From Marinobacter profundi (lineage in GTDB: Bacteria > Pseudomonadota > Gammaproteobacteria > Pseudomonadales > Oleiphilaceae), in contig NZ_KZ319370.1 in the NCBI RefSeq assembly GCF_002744715.1, positions 248,001-312,000 of the forward strand: DNA of 64,000 nucleotides, given 5' to 3'. Positions within the stretch are counted from its first letter, which is position 1. Each line of letters starts with the position of its first letter. The notes below the pieces were generated by a model that was not told the DNA's origin, searched no databases, and saw only the letters and a list, made by a program, of their open reading frames with translations. Position numbers and translations under genes: made by a program. Shown here piece after piece: positions 34,760 through 43,694 of this stretch.

Positions 34760-35896
34760 TCACTCCGGCGTGCTGCAGAACCCGGTGTCTTTCAGGCGCG
34801 GCGAATGGCACAGCGCCTCGGTTGCCAGTTGTACATCGGCAACATAATACAGGGATGCCAGTCCCAGTCTATTGCGTCCCAGGTTGTGGAACACCATGCC
34901 AAAGGCAATGTCGCCGGCGGTATAGCTGTCGTGGTGCTCGGCAAAGTAGGCCGCCGGCCGGGCCAGTTCGCCTTCAGCCAGCAGTTCCCCCACCCGGCTG
35001 GCGCCACCGTGGAACGCCTGCACCAGCAGCAGGGTGAACAGTTCCTCGCGCTTGCCGGCCGGCAGGTGGCCAAAGCGGGCGTCGAAGTCGGCACGCAGGT
35101 TACGGGCATTCTGGCTGGTCAGCCTGAGGGCACAGTCGAGCTGGGCCAGCCGGTGCCAGTAGTTGGCCGGTTCGATCCCGCAATCCGCCAGCGCAGTGGT
35201 CGACAGCTGCATGATGCCGCGGGCATTGGCCGCGGAGTGCGCCCGCTGCCGGCCCCCGCTTTCGATCATCAGCTGGCCGGCGATCAGCCGCTGCATGCCC
35301 GCCGGCAGGTCGATGCGTTGCTGGCTGCTGCGGGTGCTGTAGACGTAGTCGAGGGCCTCGTGCAGCGGCCGGGGTTTGTCCTGGCTGGCAAAGGTGATGT
35401 CATCCCACGCCCCCCAGATCCGGTCGCCCGGCAGGGTGCCCAGATAGCGCGCCATGGCTTCCGGCAGGTCGACATGGGGCTGGTCGCAGGCCAGGGCAAA
35501 GGGGTAGCCGGTGGTGTCGGGGGCACCCGGGACCTGTTGTTCCACCTCGCCGCGGGTGACCAGGGTGGTTCGCAGGTTGTTGATCCGCTGCTGGGTCTCC
35601 GCCCGGGTGTCGCCGTTGTCCATATAACCTAGGAAGCGGCCGCGCATGTCGAACAGGATGTGACGATCAGTGTTGCTGCAATAGCCGGACTCCCCGAGCA
35701 CCCAGCGCCGGATGGTCAGGATGTTCTGGTGAACGCCCTGGCTGACCCAGTAGGGCGAATTTCGAACCACCTGCACCCAGCCGGCGGGTTCTGTTGTGAC
35801 GGTGTCCGGTACGGGGTCCTGTGGTTCGGCCCGTGCGGCCAGCGACAGGCTGGCCAGGGTAGTCATAACCAGGCAGCATTTGATCAGGTAGTTCAT
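34760..35896 (-). CDS. Secreted lytic-transglycosylase-like (SLT) protein
   Basis: 378 residues from the ATG at 35896. A signal peptide (MNYLIKCCLVMTTLASLSLA, then ARA) precedes a domain with the SLT signature LMIESGGRQRAHSAANARGI followed by MQLS, the Glu of IESGG being the expected catalytic acid. Family enzymes cut the glycan backbone of peptidoglycan to 1,6-anhydro ends. The rest (about 25-220) is not recognised. It lies 30 bases upstream of the TauE gene and diverges from the peroxidase gene. Confidence 0.75.
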   Translation of the reverse strand: MNYLIKCCLVMTTLASLSLAARAEPQDPVPDTVTTEPAGWVQVVRNSPYWVSQGVHQNILTIRRWVLGESGYCSNTDRHILFDMRGRFLGYMDNGDTRAETQQRINNLRTTLVTRGEVEQQVPGAPDTTGYPFALACDQPHVDLPEAMARYLGTLPGDRIWGAWDDITFASQDKPRPLHEALDYVYSTRSSQQRIDLPAGMQRLIAGQLMIESGGRQRAHSAANARGIMQLSTTALADCGIEPANYWHRLAQLDCALRLTSQNARNLRADFDARFGHLPAGKREELFTLLLVQAFHGGASRVGELLAEGELARPAAYFAEHHDSYTAGDIAFGMVFHNLGRNRLGLASLYYVADVQLATEALCHSPRLKDTGFCSTPE

Positions 35897-35966
35897 AGGC
35901 CTATTTGTTCTGTGCAGGAAAACCACTTGCCTGCCAGAATCGTAGCTATTGGCAGGAGGGACGTCC

Positions 35967-36506
35967 ATGCTCGTTCAACGGCTTATCGTGATTGTAATGC
36001 TGGCTCTGTCGGCCCCGCTGGTTTTGGCGGAATGCCCCGACTGGCTGGTCGAAGAATTCAACCGCCTGCGCTCCACGGAAACGGTCAATCTGTGTGAGGC
36101 TTTTGCCGGCAAACCGTTACTGATCGTCAATACCGCCAGTTTTTGCGGCTATACCGGCCAGTTTACCGGCCTGGAAGCACTGCACCGATCCTACGGCCCC
36201 CGTGGCCTGGTTGTCATCGGAGTACCCTCCAACGACTTTCGCCAGGAAGCCGCATCCCAGGACAAAACTGCGGAAGTGTGTTTCGTGGACTATGAGGTGA
36301 CCTTCACCATGACCGCGCCGCAGCGGGTGCGTGGCACCGACGCCCACCCGCTGTTCCGCGAGCTGGCCCGGCGCTCGGGCAGCGAGCCGCAGTGGAATTT
36401 CAACAAATACCTGGTCGACCAGGGCACCGGGGAGGTGCGTCATTTCAGCAGCCAGGTACGTCCCGGAGATGACAGCCTGAAAGGGGCAATTGAGTCACTT
36501 TTATAG
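35967..36506 (+). CDS. Secreted glutathione peroxidase-family protein
   Basis: 179 residues with AGGAGGG 6-7 bases before the ATG. A signal peptide (LIVIVMLALSAPLVLA) makes it periplasmic, unusual since most bacterial members of the family are cytoplasmic. The peroxidatic cysteine is in VNTASFCGYTGQ, and the family blocks GVPSNDF and WNFNKYLV follow. Non-animal members with Cys usually use thioredoxin-like reductants. Role: removal of peroxides in the envelope. Confidence 0.88.
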   Translation: MLVQRLIVIVMLALSAPLVLAECPDWLVEEFNRLRSTETVNLCEAFAGKPLLIVNTASFCGYTGQFTGLEALHRSYGPRGLVVIGVPSNDFRQEAASQDKTAEVCFVDYEVTFTMTAPQRVRGTDAHPLFRELARRSGSEPQWNFNKYLVDQGTGEVRHFSSQVRPGDDSLKGAIESLL

Positions 36507-36600
36507 CGTTACGGTTACGGTATGCTGGGGCATCCGCGCAGGGCCGGTTGCTGGCCCTGTCGGTTCACCGACACCCCGATAACAACAACCGGAAGTGACC

Positions 36601-38106
36601 ATGAAGGAATCCGAATACCTGCGCCATGATGCCGTGGCCCTCGCTGAGCTGATCCGGCGTGGTGATGTGACAGCCCGTGAGGTGTGTGACGCCGCCATTG
36701 ATCGTGCCGGCAAGGTCAACGGCCGGATCAACGCGATCTGCCACCCCCAGTTTTCCGCCGCGCTCCAGCAACCGGTACCCCCCGGTGCCGCCTTCGCCGG
36801 GGTGCCCTTCCTGCTCAAGGATCTGGCCCAGGAACAGGCGGGTGAACCCTGTACCTATGGCAGTCGCGGCCTGCTCCAGAACCTTGCGCTGCAGGATTCC
36901 GAGTTCGTCCGCCGCAGTCGTGGCGCGGGCCTGGTGTTTATCGGTCGTACCGCGACACCGGAGTTCGGGCTGAAGGCCGTCACCGAATCCCGCCTGTGGG
37001 GGCCGTCCCGCAATCCCTGGGATACCCGACTGACGCCGGGCGGTTCCAGTGGCGGCTCGGGTGCCGCGGTAGCAGCGGGTATCGTGCCCATGGCTGGTGC
37101 CAATGACGGCGGCGGCTCCATCCGCATTCCGGCCGCGTACAACGGCCTGTTCGGGCTCAAGCCGTCGCGGGGGCGGATCTCCTCCGGCCCGTACATGGGC
37201 GAGGCCTGGACCGGTGCGTCCACCGACCATGTGGTCACTCGCACGGTGCGTGACAGCGCAGCCATGCTTGATGTCCTTGCCGGCTCTGCCAGTGGCGACC
37301 CGTTCACCATTGCACCGCCGCCGGGTCGATACGCGGAGCTGATGAAACAGCCGCCCCGCAAGTTGCGGATTGGCATGTTTACCGCCTCGCCCTATGGCAC
37401 CGAGGTGGCACCGGAGTGCGTGGCCGCGGTTGAGGAAACCGCCCGCCTGCTGACCGGCCTGGGTCACGAAGTGGAGCTGGCCGGGCCGGACTTTGACGGT
37501 ATGGCGCTGGCGCGCTGTTACCTGGCACTGTACTTCGGTGAAGTCTCTGCCCTGATGGCCCGGGCACAGGAGGAGTTTGGCGCCCGTGACAACGACTTTG
37601 AACTCGAAACCCGGCTGATCGCCATGCTGGGCAGGAGTATGCCACTGCCCGATTATGTGCGCCGTCGCCAGCAGTGGAACGACTTTGCCCGTGCCCTCGG
37701 GTCGTTCTTTGAGCGCTATGATCTCTACCTGTGTCCGACTACCGGCCAGTTGCCGGCCCGTATCGGACAGCTGGACACCCCGGCACACATGCAGCTGGCG
37801 GCACGGCTGATGCTTGCCCTGAAGGCCGGTACCCTGGTGCATCGCAGCGGCCAGGTCGATCAGATGGCGCTGGAAAGCCTGGCGCGAACGCCGTTTACCC
37901 AGCTCGGCAACCTGACCGGTACGCCGGCCATGTCGGTGCCGCTGCACTGGACTGAATCGGGTTTGCCGGTGGGGGTCCAGTTTGGCGCTGGCCATGGCGA
38001 GGATGCCCTGTTGCTGCAGCTGGCGGCCCAGCTTGAAGAGGCGTCACCCTGGTTTGCCCATTACCAGCGGGCGGAGGCTGCGGTGGCCCAGGGTGATCCG
38101 GGATAA
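36601..38106 (+). CDS. Amidase-signature family hydrolase
   Basis: 501 residues. The amidase Ser-cisSer-Lys triad is visible: Lys73 in LLKDLAQE, Ser149/Ser150 in TPGGSSGGSGAAVAAG, and the nucleophile Ser173 in ANDGGGSIRIPAAY. GGAAG lies 6 bases before the ATG at 36601. The family hydrolyses amides ranging from 6-aminohexanoate dimers to aryl amides; GatA is excluded because gatC and gatB are absent and the C-terminus differs. Substrate unknown. Confidence 0.88.
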   Translation: MKESEYLRHDAVALAELIRRGDVTAREVCDAAIDRAGKVNGRINAICHPQFSAALQQPVPPGAAFAGVPFLLKDLAQEQAGEPCTYGSRGLLQNLALQDSEFVRRSRGAGLVFIGRTATPEFGLKAVTESRLWGPSRNPWDTRLTPGGSSGGSGAAVAAGIVPMAGANDGGGSIRIPAAYNGLFGLKPSRGRISSGPYMGEAWTGASTDHVVTRTVRDSAAMLDVLAGSASGDPFTIAPPPGRYAELMKQPPRKLRIGMFTASPYGTEVAPECVAAVEETARLLTGLGHEVELAGPDFDGMALARCYLALYFGEVSALMARAQEEFGARDNDFELETRLIAMLGRSMPLPDYVRRRQQWNDFARALGSFFERYDLYLCPTTGQLPARIGQLDTPAHMQLAARLMLALKAGTLVHRSGQVDQMALESLARTPFTQLGNLTGTPAMSVPLHWTESGLPVGVQFGAGHGEDALLLQLAAQLEEASPWFAHYQRAEAAVAQGDPG

Positions 38107-38150
38107 CGCTCTGCACGTTTATCTTTGTAGCCGGAACAGGCTATGCTGTG

Positions 38151-38177
38151 AATCAGGGAGTGCGCTGCTCCCTGATT
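38151..38177 (+). terminator. Hairpin after the amidase gene
   Basis: AATCAGGGAG and CTCCCTGATT are perfect 10-bp arms with a 7-base loop, starting 45 bases after the amidase stop. The T tract is minimal (ATTTA), so termination may be weak. Confidence 0.55.
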
Positions 38178-38210
38178 TACCCCTGATGGCATCGAGGAGG
38201 CGAGCGTATT

Positions 38211-38816
38211 ATGAACCAACCGATGGCAATCGACGAACTGGTGTCTGTAGCACAGGCTGAAGCCATGGGGGAACTTGACGCCCCCATGATGGCGATCGTC
38301 CTGTCCAGCGAACAAAGCTACGACTTGCCCATCAATTCTCTTGAAACTGATGCCGACAAGGCCCGCTGGGCCCTGATCCTCCGCGCTGCCCGGGAACACG
38401 TCGAGGCGGATGCGGTGGCGGTACTCTACCCGGCCTGGACCACCATCCGCCGCAAGCCCGGTGCGGACCCGGTCGTGGACGACGAGGACGACGGCACTTC
38501 CGGTGCCGATCCCGAACACCCCATCGATACCCTGTTTGTCCAGCTGCACACCAGAGACCGCATTTACTGGCGCGGCTTCGAGCAGATCCGCGATCCGCGT
38601 CACCAGCGCATCATCGGTTTCCGCCGCATCGGTGCCCTGTCCACCGATTACGACCGCAGTGAGGCGCCCTCCGTGACGGCCTGGCTGAGCACCCTGTTCG
38701 AGCCGTTGCCGGACGAAGGTGAGGAAACCGACGTCGATCGTGAGATGGCCGAGTTGCTGGAGGAGCCGGAAGTCAGCGCGGCGCTCTACCCCAGGCAGAT
38801 GCGCGCGCTGCACTGA
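38211..38816 (+). CDS. Conserved-looking hypothetical protein
   Basis: 201 residues, no family recognised. It is soluble and acidic with a mixed alpha/beta pattern: DAPMMAIVLSSEQSYDLP, a central acidic loop (VVDDEDDGTSGADPEHP), and DTLFVQLHTRDRIYWRGFEQ. No signal peptide or membrane helix. GAGGAGG lies about 10 bases before the ATG, so translation is likely, and codon use resembles neighbours. It follows a hairpin and converges with the HupE-like gene; nothing in the context suggests a function. Confidence 0.7.
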   Translation: MNQPMAIDELVSVAQAEAMGELDAPMMAIVLSSEQSYDLPINSLETDADKARWALILRAAREHVEADAVAVLYPAWTTIRRKPGADPVVDDEDDGTSGADPEHPIDTLFVQLHTRDRIYWRGFEQIRDPRHQRIIGFRRIGALSTDYDRSEAPSVTAWLSTLFEPLPDEGEETDVDREMAELLEEPEVSAALYPRQMRALH

Positions 38817-38838
38817 CTGGTAGAAGACGGTAACGCCT

Positions 38839-38861
38839 GCCGGGGCTCACAGCGCCCCGGC
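38839..38861. terminator. Stem-loop between convergent genes
   Basis: GCCGGGGC and GCCCCGGC are perfect 8-bp arms with a 7-base loop, covering the 3' end of the HupE-like gene and lying 22 bases after the hypothetical gene's stop. No T tract follows on either strand. Confidence 0.4.
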
Positions 38862-39959
38862 GCGTTCCAGCATCCAGAATACACTCATCCCGCACACCCC
38901 CAGGACGACCATGGGCACCGCTGCGCGTCGATACAGCCGGTGACCGGCCAGCAGGTACAGCAGGGGGAAGGTCACCAGTAGCACCGCAAGTTGCCCCAGT
39001 TCCACGCCCAGATTGAAGCCTGCCAGTGCAAGCGTCTTGCCGCTCAGGCCACTGGTCAGTTCCGCAAGCACGCTGGCGAAGCCGAAGCCGTGGACCAGGC
39101 CGAAGCCGAAGGCCAGTTTCCAGGTTTTCTTGCCCAGGAAGGGCCACACCGTGTTGATCGCGGCCACCGCGATGGAAAACGCAATCACCAGTTCGACCCA
39201 GGGGACCGGAAGCCGCACGATATCCAGTGCCGCCAGCGCCAGGGTGATGGAGTGCGCGACGGTGAAGGCGGTGACCACCCACACCAGCCCGCTGAGCCGG
39301 GCCCGGAGGCCGCCCTCCCGGGCAGGCCGCTGGCGGAAGGTGGCGGGGAGGATCAGCACCAGCAGGAACAGCAGGTGATCCAGCCCGAGCAGCAGGTGGA
39401 TAACCCCCTGCTGGACAAAGCTGGCAAAAACCCCGATGGCGGACGGGCGTGCGCCGGTCAGTGCCAGATGCCGCTGGTCGGGGCTGAGGACCGCAAGCTG
39501 TTCACCGTCCTGGCGGATGACCTGTATCAGGCCCCGGTGCAGGGGGTCGCGATCGAACAGCAGGTTATAGGTCAGACGGCCCGGCGACTCGCCCTGCGGG
39601 CATTGGATGTGCCACCGTCCGGCAGCGTAGGCGCCGTCACTGTGGCGGGACAGGCCCCAGGATGCGCCGCGCAGGGTGCAGGATGAGCCCCTGACATCCT
39701 CTATCCGGACAGTGTCGGTCACCGCCGCGATGATTGCGGAGCGCGCGGACCGCAGTTCGGCGCCGGTCACCTGACCGTCACGGTTGCTGTCGAGGCTGGT
39801 TAGCAGGGCGATGTCCCGCAACGCCACATCCACCCGCAGGGTGGCCGTGGCGCCGCGGTTGTCGAGGTACAGAAAGGCATCACTGGCCTTGTGGGCAGCG
39901 GCGGTGGTGGCGAGTAAACCGCAGCACAGGGCAAGCAGCAGGGCAAGCGGCCTGGTCAT
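38847..39959 (-). CDS. HupE/UreJ-like membrane protein with N-terminal extracytoplasmic domain
   Basis: 370 residues. A signal peptide (cut after TTAAA, about residue 22), an extracytoplasmic domain (about 23-165) with an EF-hand-like loop DSNRDGQVTGAEL, then about six membrane helices with the HupE/UreJ pattern HLLLGLDHLLFLL and VAHSITLALAAL. HupE/UreJ proteins are linked to nickel uptake, but no hydrogenase or urease gene is near; this long subgroup is uncharacterised. The start overlaps the upstream repeat-protein stop by 4 bases, so it belongs to the DUF4331 cluster. Confidence 0.82.
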   Translation of the reverse strand: MTRPLALLLALCCGLLATTAAAHKASDAFLYLDNRGATATLRVDVALRDIALLTSLDSNRDGQVTGAELRSARSAIIAAVTDTVRIEDVRGSSCTLRGASWGLSRHSDGAYAAGRWHIQCPQGESPGRLTYNLLFDRDPLHRGLIQVIRQDGEQLAVLSPDQRHLALTGARPSAIGVFASFVQQGVIHLLLGLDHLLFLLVLILPATFRQRPAREGGLRARLSGLVWVVTAFTVAHSITLALAALDIVRLPVPWVELVIAFSIAVAAINTVWPFLGKKTWKLAFGFGLVHGFGFASVLAELTSGLSGKTLALAGFNLGVELGQLAVLLVTFPLLYLLAGHRLYRRAAVPMVVLGVCGMSVFWMLERAGAL

Positions 39960-41164
39960 GGCAAGGGTGCTCCGGAAGGCGGCAGGTCAAATCTCCGGTC
40001 GCTCTGGTTGACACTGGCCAGCCATTGCCGCACCTGGCGGATAGATTCCTCATCGCCGGCCCGCTGTGCTGCCCGTAACAGCAGCCGGGTATCGGCGGCT
40101 TCCCTCTGGTCGCGCCAGTTGGCCACGGCGTAATCCAGGGCTTCCCCTGGCCGGTTGTCGATATCGAGCAGGAAGCGGGCATAATCCCGCCGGTGCAGGT
40201 CGCTCCCTCGCCACAAGGCTTCATCAAACCTTTCCCGCAACCTGCGGGTCAGCGAACGGGCCGCATCGGGCTGGCCCCCCGCTTGCAGGGCAATCACACG
40301 ACGAATGGCCAGCGGGTCGACGCTGTCGTAACCATTGGTGAGTGCCACTGCCGCTGCGGGCTGTCCCGCCGCCAGCTGCCAGTCGGCAAGCTGGGCGCGG
40401 ACATACAGGTCATCCGGGGTGAGTTGAAGGACGGTCTGCCAGTGAGTCACTGCGGTGACCAGGCCCTGTTGGGCGGCCATGTCACCGAGGGTGCCTTCCA
40501 CCCAGGCCCGGAGCCGCGGATCTTCCGGGGGCCGTTGGAGCAGTGCACTGGCCAGCCGCTGATACGCGGTGGCGGCCTTGCCGGTGCGGGCGTCGACCCG
40601 GGCGAGGCAGTGCTGGGCCAGCAGTCCGGGGTAGCGTGTGGTGAGGTCGTTGCAGGCGTCCCGCGCGGCGCCATAGCGGCCGCGGACCAGCTCCATGTTG
40701 GCGAGGGTCAGGGTGGCCTGCAGGTACGGTTGTCCGCCGGCGGACCGGCTTCGTACAGTATCGAGATCCGCCCGTGCCTGGTCGAAGCGGTGCAGACTCT
40801 GGTTCAGGGTGGCCCGCAGCACCCGCAGGCGGTCGGTCATCGCGGTATCGGGCCAGGGCTCGAGCAGTGCCATGGCGTAGCCGAGGTGGCGGGGGTCGCC
40901 TGCGGTCCGGGCCCGGGTGATATGCCCCTGAATCCGGTCCGCCAGCCGATCAGGGTTGCCGGTGTCCGGGGTGTCATGGAACCCGGCGGGCAACAGGGCC
41001 AGCACTTCGGTATCGGAAAAATCGTTGGCAATGGGGGCCGGGGCGGCCTGCAGGCCGGTGGCCAGCGCCATCAGCCAAAGCATAAGTAAAAGCACCCTGC
41101 TCCGAAGAGCAGGGTGAAAGGCCGCCGGGAGGCGGCGGGGAGTGGACTCAGAACAGATCGTCAT
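39956..41164 (-). CDS. Secreted TPR-like repeat protein
   Basis: 402 residues if started at the ATG at 41164, which overlaps the lipoprotein stop by 17 bases and supplies the arginines needed for a signal peptide (RSRVLLLMLWLMALATGLQA). A later ATG at 41083 would leave a signal sequence with no positive charge. The rest is helical with TPR-like spacing (GYAMALLEPW, QPYLQATLTLANMELVRGRY, AAQHWQT-type pairs). Probable periplasmic scaffold. A perfect UUCG-loop hairpin with a U tract lies within codons 17-28, so expression could be attenuated there. Downstream of DUF4331 and the lipoprotein. Confidence 0.75.
   Translation of the reverse strand: MTICSESTPRRLPAAFHPALRSRVLLLMLWLMALATGLQAAPAPIANDFSDTEVLALLPAGFHDTPDTGNPDRLADRIQGHITRARTAGDPRHLGYAMALLEPWPDTAMTDRLRVLRATLNQSLHRFDQARADLDTVRSRSAGGQPYLQATLTLANMELVRGRYGAARDACNDLTTRYPGLLAQHCLARVDARTGKAATAYQRLASALLQRPPEDPRLRAWVEGTLGDMAAQQGLVTAVTHWQTVLQLTPDDLYVRAQLADWQLAAGQPAAAVALTNGYDSVDPLAIRRVIALQAGGQPDAARSLTRRLRERFDEALWRGSDLHRRDYARFLLDIDNRPGEALDYAVANWRDQREAADTRLLLRAAQRAGDEESIRQVRQWLASVNQSDRRFDLPPSGAPLP
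41082..41116 (-). terminator. UUCG-loop terminator-like hairpin at the start of the repeat-protein gene
   Basis: On the minus strand CACCCTGCTC-TTCG-GAGCAGGGTG (41093-41116) is a perfect 10-bp stem with a stable tetraloop, followed by CTTTTACTT. It has the form of an intrinsic terminator after the DUF4331-lipoprotein genes, yet it overlaps the coding start of the next gene. Confidence 0.65.
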
Positions 41165-41369
41165 AGGCCTGTTCGTTGTCCTGGTCGTTGAACCGGAACG
41201 TCACATTTCGGAGGTCGACCGCCTGGCGATCATCACGGGTGTTGTTGATCTGCTGCTTGACGAACACCGTGAAGTCGGCACTCAGGGTGCCGCTGTGGTT
41301 GCTGCTGTCCGCGCAACCCGCGACGGCCAACCCAATCAGGGCTACTGCCAGCCATTTCAGTGTGATCAT
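41148..41369 (-). CDS. Small lipoprotein
   Basis: 73 residues. The N-terminus MITLKWLAVALIGLAVAGCA is a lipoprotein signal with a lipobox (AVAGC), giving a mature acyl-Cys protein of about 55 residues. The remainder (FTVFVKQQINNTRDDRQAVD, RFNDQDNEQAYDDLF) is not recognised. It lies 16 bases after the DUF4331 gene and overlaps the repeat-protein gene, which argues that it is real and part of the cluster. Confidence 0.8.
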   Translation of the reverse strand: MITLKWLAVALIGLAVAGCADSSNHSGTLSADFTVFVKQQINNTRDDRQAVDLRNVTFRFNDQDNEQAYDDLF

Positions 41370-41385
41370 GGGGTTCTCCTTGCGC

Positions 41386-42906
41386 TTACATTGCAGTCAC
41401 TGAGCCGGCCAGCGGGTGCCCCAGATAGGGGAAGCTGTCGAGTAGTCGGGTCTGGTCGGTGACCGCGCCATCGTCCAGGGACACGCCGTCGTTGGGGTTG
41501 GTTTCACCGAACAAGGGCAGCAGGGCGCCGATGGTGGCGTTCAGTGCCACGTCCACCACATCATCCACCGGTCGCCGTCCGTTGGGGAAACCGGCGGCGT
41601 CCCCGGCCACCAGGCCAAGATCGTTCTGGCTGGCAAGGTCAACCGGCGCGATGGCGGTGTTCAGTCGCAGCATGTCGGAGGCCTGTACGCCACCGGGCTG
41701 GTTGGAGAACAGCACGGCACCGGTGTCGTCGGTCACGGTCAGCCCGGTCAGGAAGGTGGCAACCAGATCAACCCGGGGAAACACCTGGGGTTCCGCGACC
41801 GCTTCGCCGGTCACAATCTGCAGCAGCTGGGGCAACGTCGGATTGGTCACGTAGGTTGCGAACTGGCCGTCGTCCTTCGGTTCGCTGGCGTTGAACGCAT
41901 TCTTGTCGCGCAGGCCGATGACCACTTCGTTGACCAGCGGCATGCCGAGGCGGGAGACCTGGGCGTAGGCGCCGCCTTCCACGGTTGCGCCCTTGCCGTT
42001 GGCGCCGGGCGACGGATTGACAACCCTGGCCTGGCGGATGCTGGCGGTGGTCCAGGCGCCGATCACCGGGTCACCACTGGCACTGCGGGCGCTGCCGGTC
42101 AGGCAGGCGGTGGGTACCTCAAGGGCAAAAGCGGTGACGTTCTTGTCGGCGAGATCGTCAATGCCATCGTCCCGTATGCCGTTGGTGGCCTCAGCCAGTG
42201 GAATGCTGACCAGATCGAAGATCTTGCCGAGGTTAACCGCAAAGGCGTCCTTGCGCTGGCCGACGAACACCCGACCGGAACCGGTACAGCCCGGAATGGC
42301 CATGTCATAGACATGGGCAGCGGCATAGGCCGGGTAGTCCGGGATGGAGGTGGTGCCAATGTTGTCTATCGGCCTGGTGAAGGTTTCGGAACCGTCGGCA
42401 TTGTTGGTGACGGCCATCACCGAGCCGGTACGGCGATCGCCCTGCACCAGCTTCACGCTGTAGGTCTGGCGTTGCTGCACTGCCCCGACATCGGCAGGCC
42501 CGGGGCCGATCGCGCCGGCATTCTTGAGCGGAATCGCCACTTTTTCCCCGCCCACGTCCAGCTCGATGTCACTGGTGACGTCCGTTAGCTGGAAGCGGAA
42601 GGTCAGGTCTTCAACCGCGTCGCCGGTATTGTCGACGTGGATCTCGTAGATGGCATCGGCATCCAGGTCGAAGTAATTGGGGCCGCCGTAGGCATCCTGC
42701 AGTGGCAGGTAGTTGGCGATCAGCGTGACAAAATCCTCACGACCGGCTTCGTAACTGCGGAACAGGTAGAAGTCGGAGCCGTCGACCTTGGGTATCTCGG
42801 TGATAAAGGGCGCTTCCCGGTGGCTGGAGCCATGGCTCAGGGTGGCGGTCATGCCCAGCCCGGCGAGCGCAAGTACGAGGGCGGAGCGCTTTAACATGAT
42901 GTTCAT
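41386..42906 (-). CDS. Secreted DUF4331-family protein
   Basis: 506 residues from the ATG at 42906 (GAGGA 7 bases upstream). A signal peptide (ALVLALAGLGMTATLSHG) is followed directly by the DUF4331 start SSHREAPFITEIPKVDGSDF and the block FRSYEAGREDFVTLIANYLP. The family is mostly secreted, of unknown function, and often encoded near ECF sigma factor genes, as here. The divergent sigma/anti-sigma pair probably controls this gene. Two cysteines in the middle (GCTGSG, TACLTG) may form a disulphide. Confidence 0.88.
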   Translation of the reverse strand: MNIMLKRSALVLALAGLGMTATLSHGSSHREAPFITEIPKVDGSDFYLFRSYEAGREDFVTLIANYLPLQDAYGGPNYFDLDADAIYEIHVDNTGDAVEDLTFRFQLTDVTSDIELDVGGEKVAIPLKNAGAIGPGPADVGAVQQRQTYSVKLVQGDRRTGSVMAVTNNADGSETFTRPIDNIGTTSIPDYPAYAAAHVYDMAIPGCTGSGRVFVGQRKDAFAVNLGKIFDLVSIPLAEATNGIRDDGIDDLADKNVTAFALEVPTACLTGSARSASGDPVIGAWTTASIRQARVVNPSPGANGKGATVEGGAYAQVSRLGMPLVNEVVIGLRDKNAFNASEPKDDGQFATYVTNPTLPQLLQIVTGEAVAEPQVFPRVDLVATFLTGLTVTDDTGAVLFSNQPGGVQASDMLRLNTAIAPVDLASQNDLGLVAGDAAGFPNGRRPVDDVVDVALNATIGALLPLFGETNPNDGVSLDDGAVTDQTRLLDSFPYLGHPLAGSVTAM

Positions 42907-43136
42907 TCCGTATTCCTCATCTGTGGTTGGTGGTACAGAAGAACAAACGGGTGGGTGTTGCCTCCGGATGCAGCGCCGTGAAAAAAAAACAGCAAGTCCC
43001 GTAAAAACCGGGAACCTCCGCATCCCCGGAGCGTGGTTTGTCGTAACAGTCTTTAACACCACCAGTAAGACCACGCCGGGACGGGTACCGTCAGGGCGTG
43101 GAATCCACCACTATCCGGTAGGGAGTCGGGACCACC
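42907..43136. promoter_or_regulatory. Divergent promoter region DUF4331/ECF sigma
   Basis: 230 bases with a nine-A tract (near 42981-42989) and, on the plus strand, GGAAC (43011-43015) followed 16 bases later by CGTGG, loosely like ECF promoters of the GGAAC-N16-CGT kind. No second matching copy was found, so autoregulation is only a guess. Confidence 0.3.
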
Positions 43137-43694
43137 ATGGCGTTGATGGAAGCGGAACAGGAGGAGCTGATGCGGCTGCTGGGCTCGGTCGCCCAGGGCA
43201 ATCGCAAGGCCTTCCAGCAGTTGTATGAGCGGATTTCCGGGCGGATGTACGGGCTGTGTTTCAAGCTGGCGGGCCAGCAGGAGCTGGCGGAGGAAGCGCT
43301 GCAGGATGCTTTCATCCGGATCTGGCACCACGCCGGTGAATACCACAGCGAACGGGGTGCCCCTTTGAGCTGGATGATGACCATTGCCCGGTACCGGACT
43401 CTCGATCTGATGCGTGCCCGCAAGGTGCGGCAGACGGCGGGCGACGACCTGCTCGAACATGTGGAGGACGAGCGCCACGGCCCGCTGGAAGCGTCTCTGC
43501 ACCAGGCCGGCTCGGCGGCACTGACCGGTTGCCTGGAAGAACTCAGTGAGGTGCAGCGCGACAGTATCCTGCTGTCCTACTACCGGGGCTTTACCCACGA
43601 TGAGCTGGCGGAAGCCCTCAGTTCGCCCATTGGAACGGTGAAAAGCTGGATCCGTCGCGGGCTGATCGCCCTCAAGAGGTGCCTCGAGCGATGA
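43137..43694 (+). CDS. ECF-type RNA polymerase sigma factor
   Basis: 185 residues. Region 2 (about 25-95) carries LYERISGRMYGLCFKLAGQQ, EEALQDAFIRIWHHAGEY and WMMTIARYRTLDLMR; region 4 (about 125-183) carries LSEVQRDSILLSYYRGFTHD and GTVKSWIRRGLIALKRCL. It resembles the SigK/RskA-paired group. Its stop overlaps the anti-sigma start (ATGA). Target genes most likely include the divergent DUF4331 cluster. Confidence 0.92.
   Translation: MALMEAEQEELMRLLGSVAQGNRKAFQQLYERISGRMYGLCFKLAGQQELAEEALQDAFIRIWHHAGEYHSERGAPLSWMMTIARYRTLDLMRARKVRQTAGDDLLEHVEDERHGPLEASLHQAGSAALTGCLEELSEVQRDSILLSYYRGFTHDELAEALSSPIGTVKSWIRRGLIALKRCLER

Noticed and set aside
36601..38106. GatA subunit of the Glu-tRNA amidotransferase
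   Set aside because: It shares the amidase signature, but gatB and gatC are absent and the C-terminal half does not fit GatA.
38847..39959. Part of a hydrogenase or urease cluster
   Set aside because: HupE/UreJ similarity lies only in the membrane part; no hydrogenase or urease structural or maturation gene is nearby.
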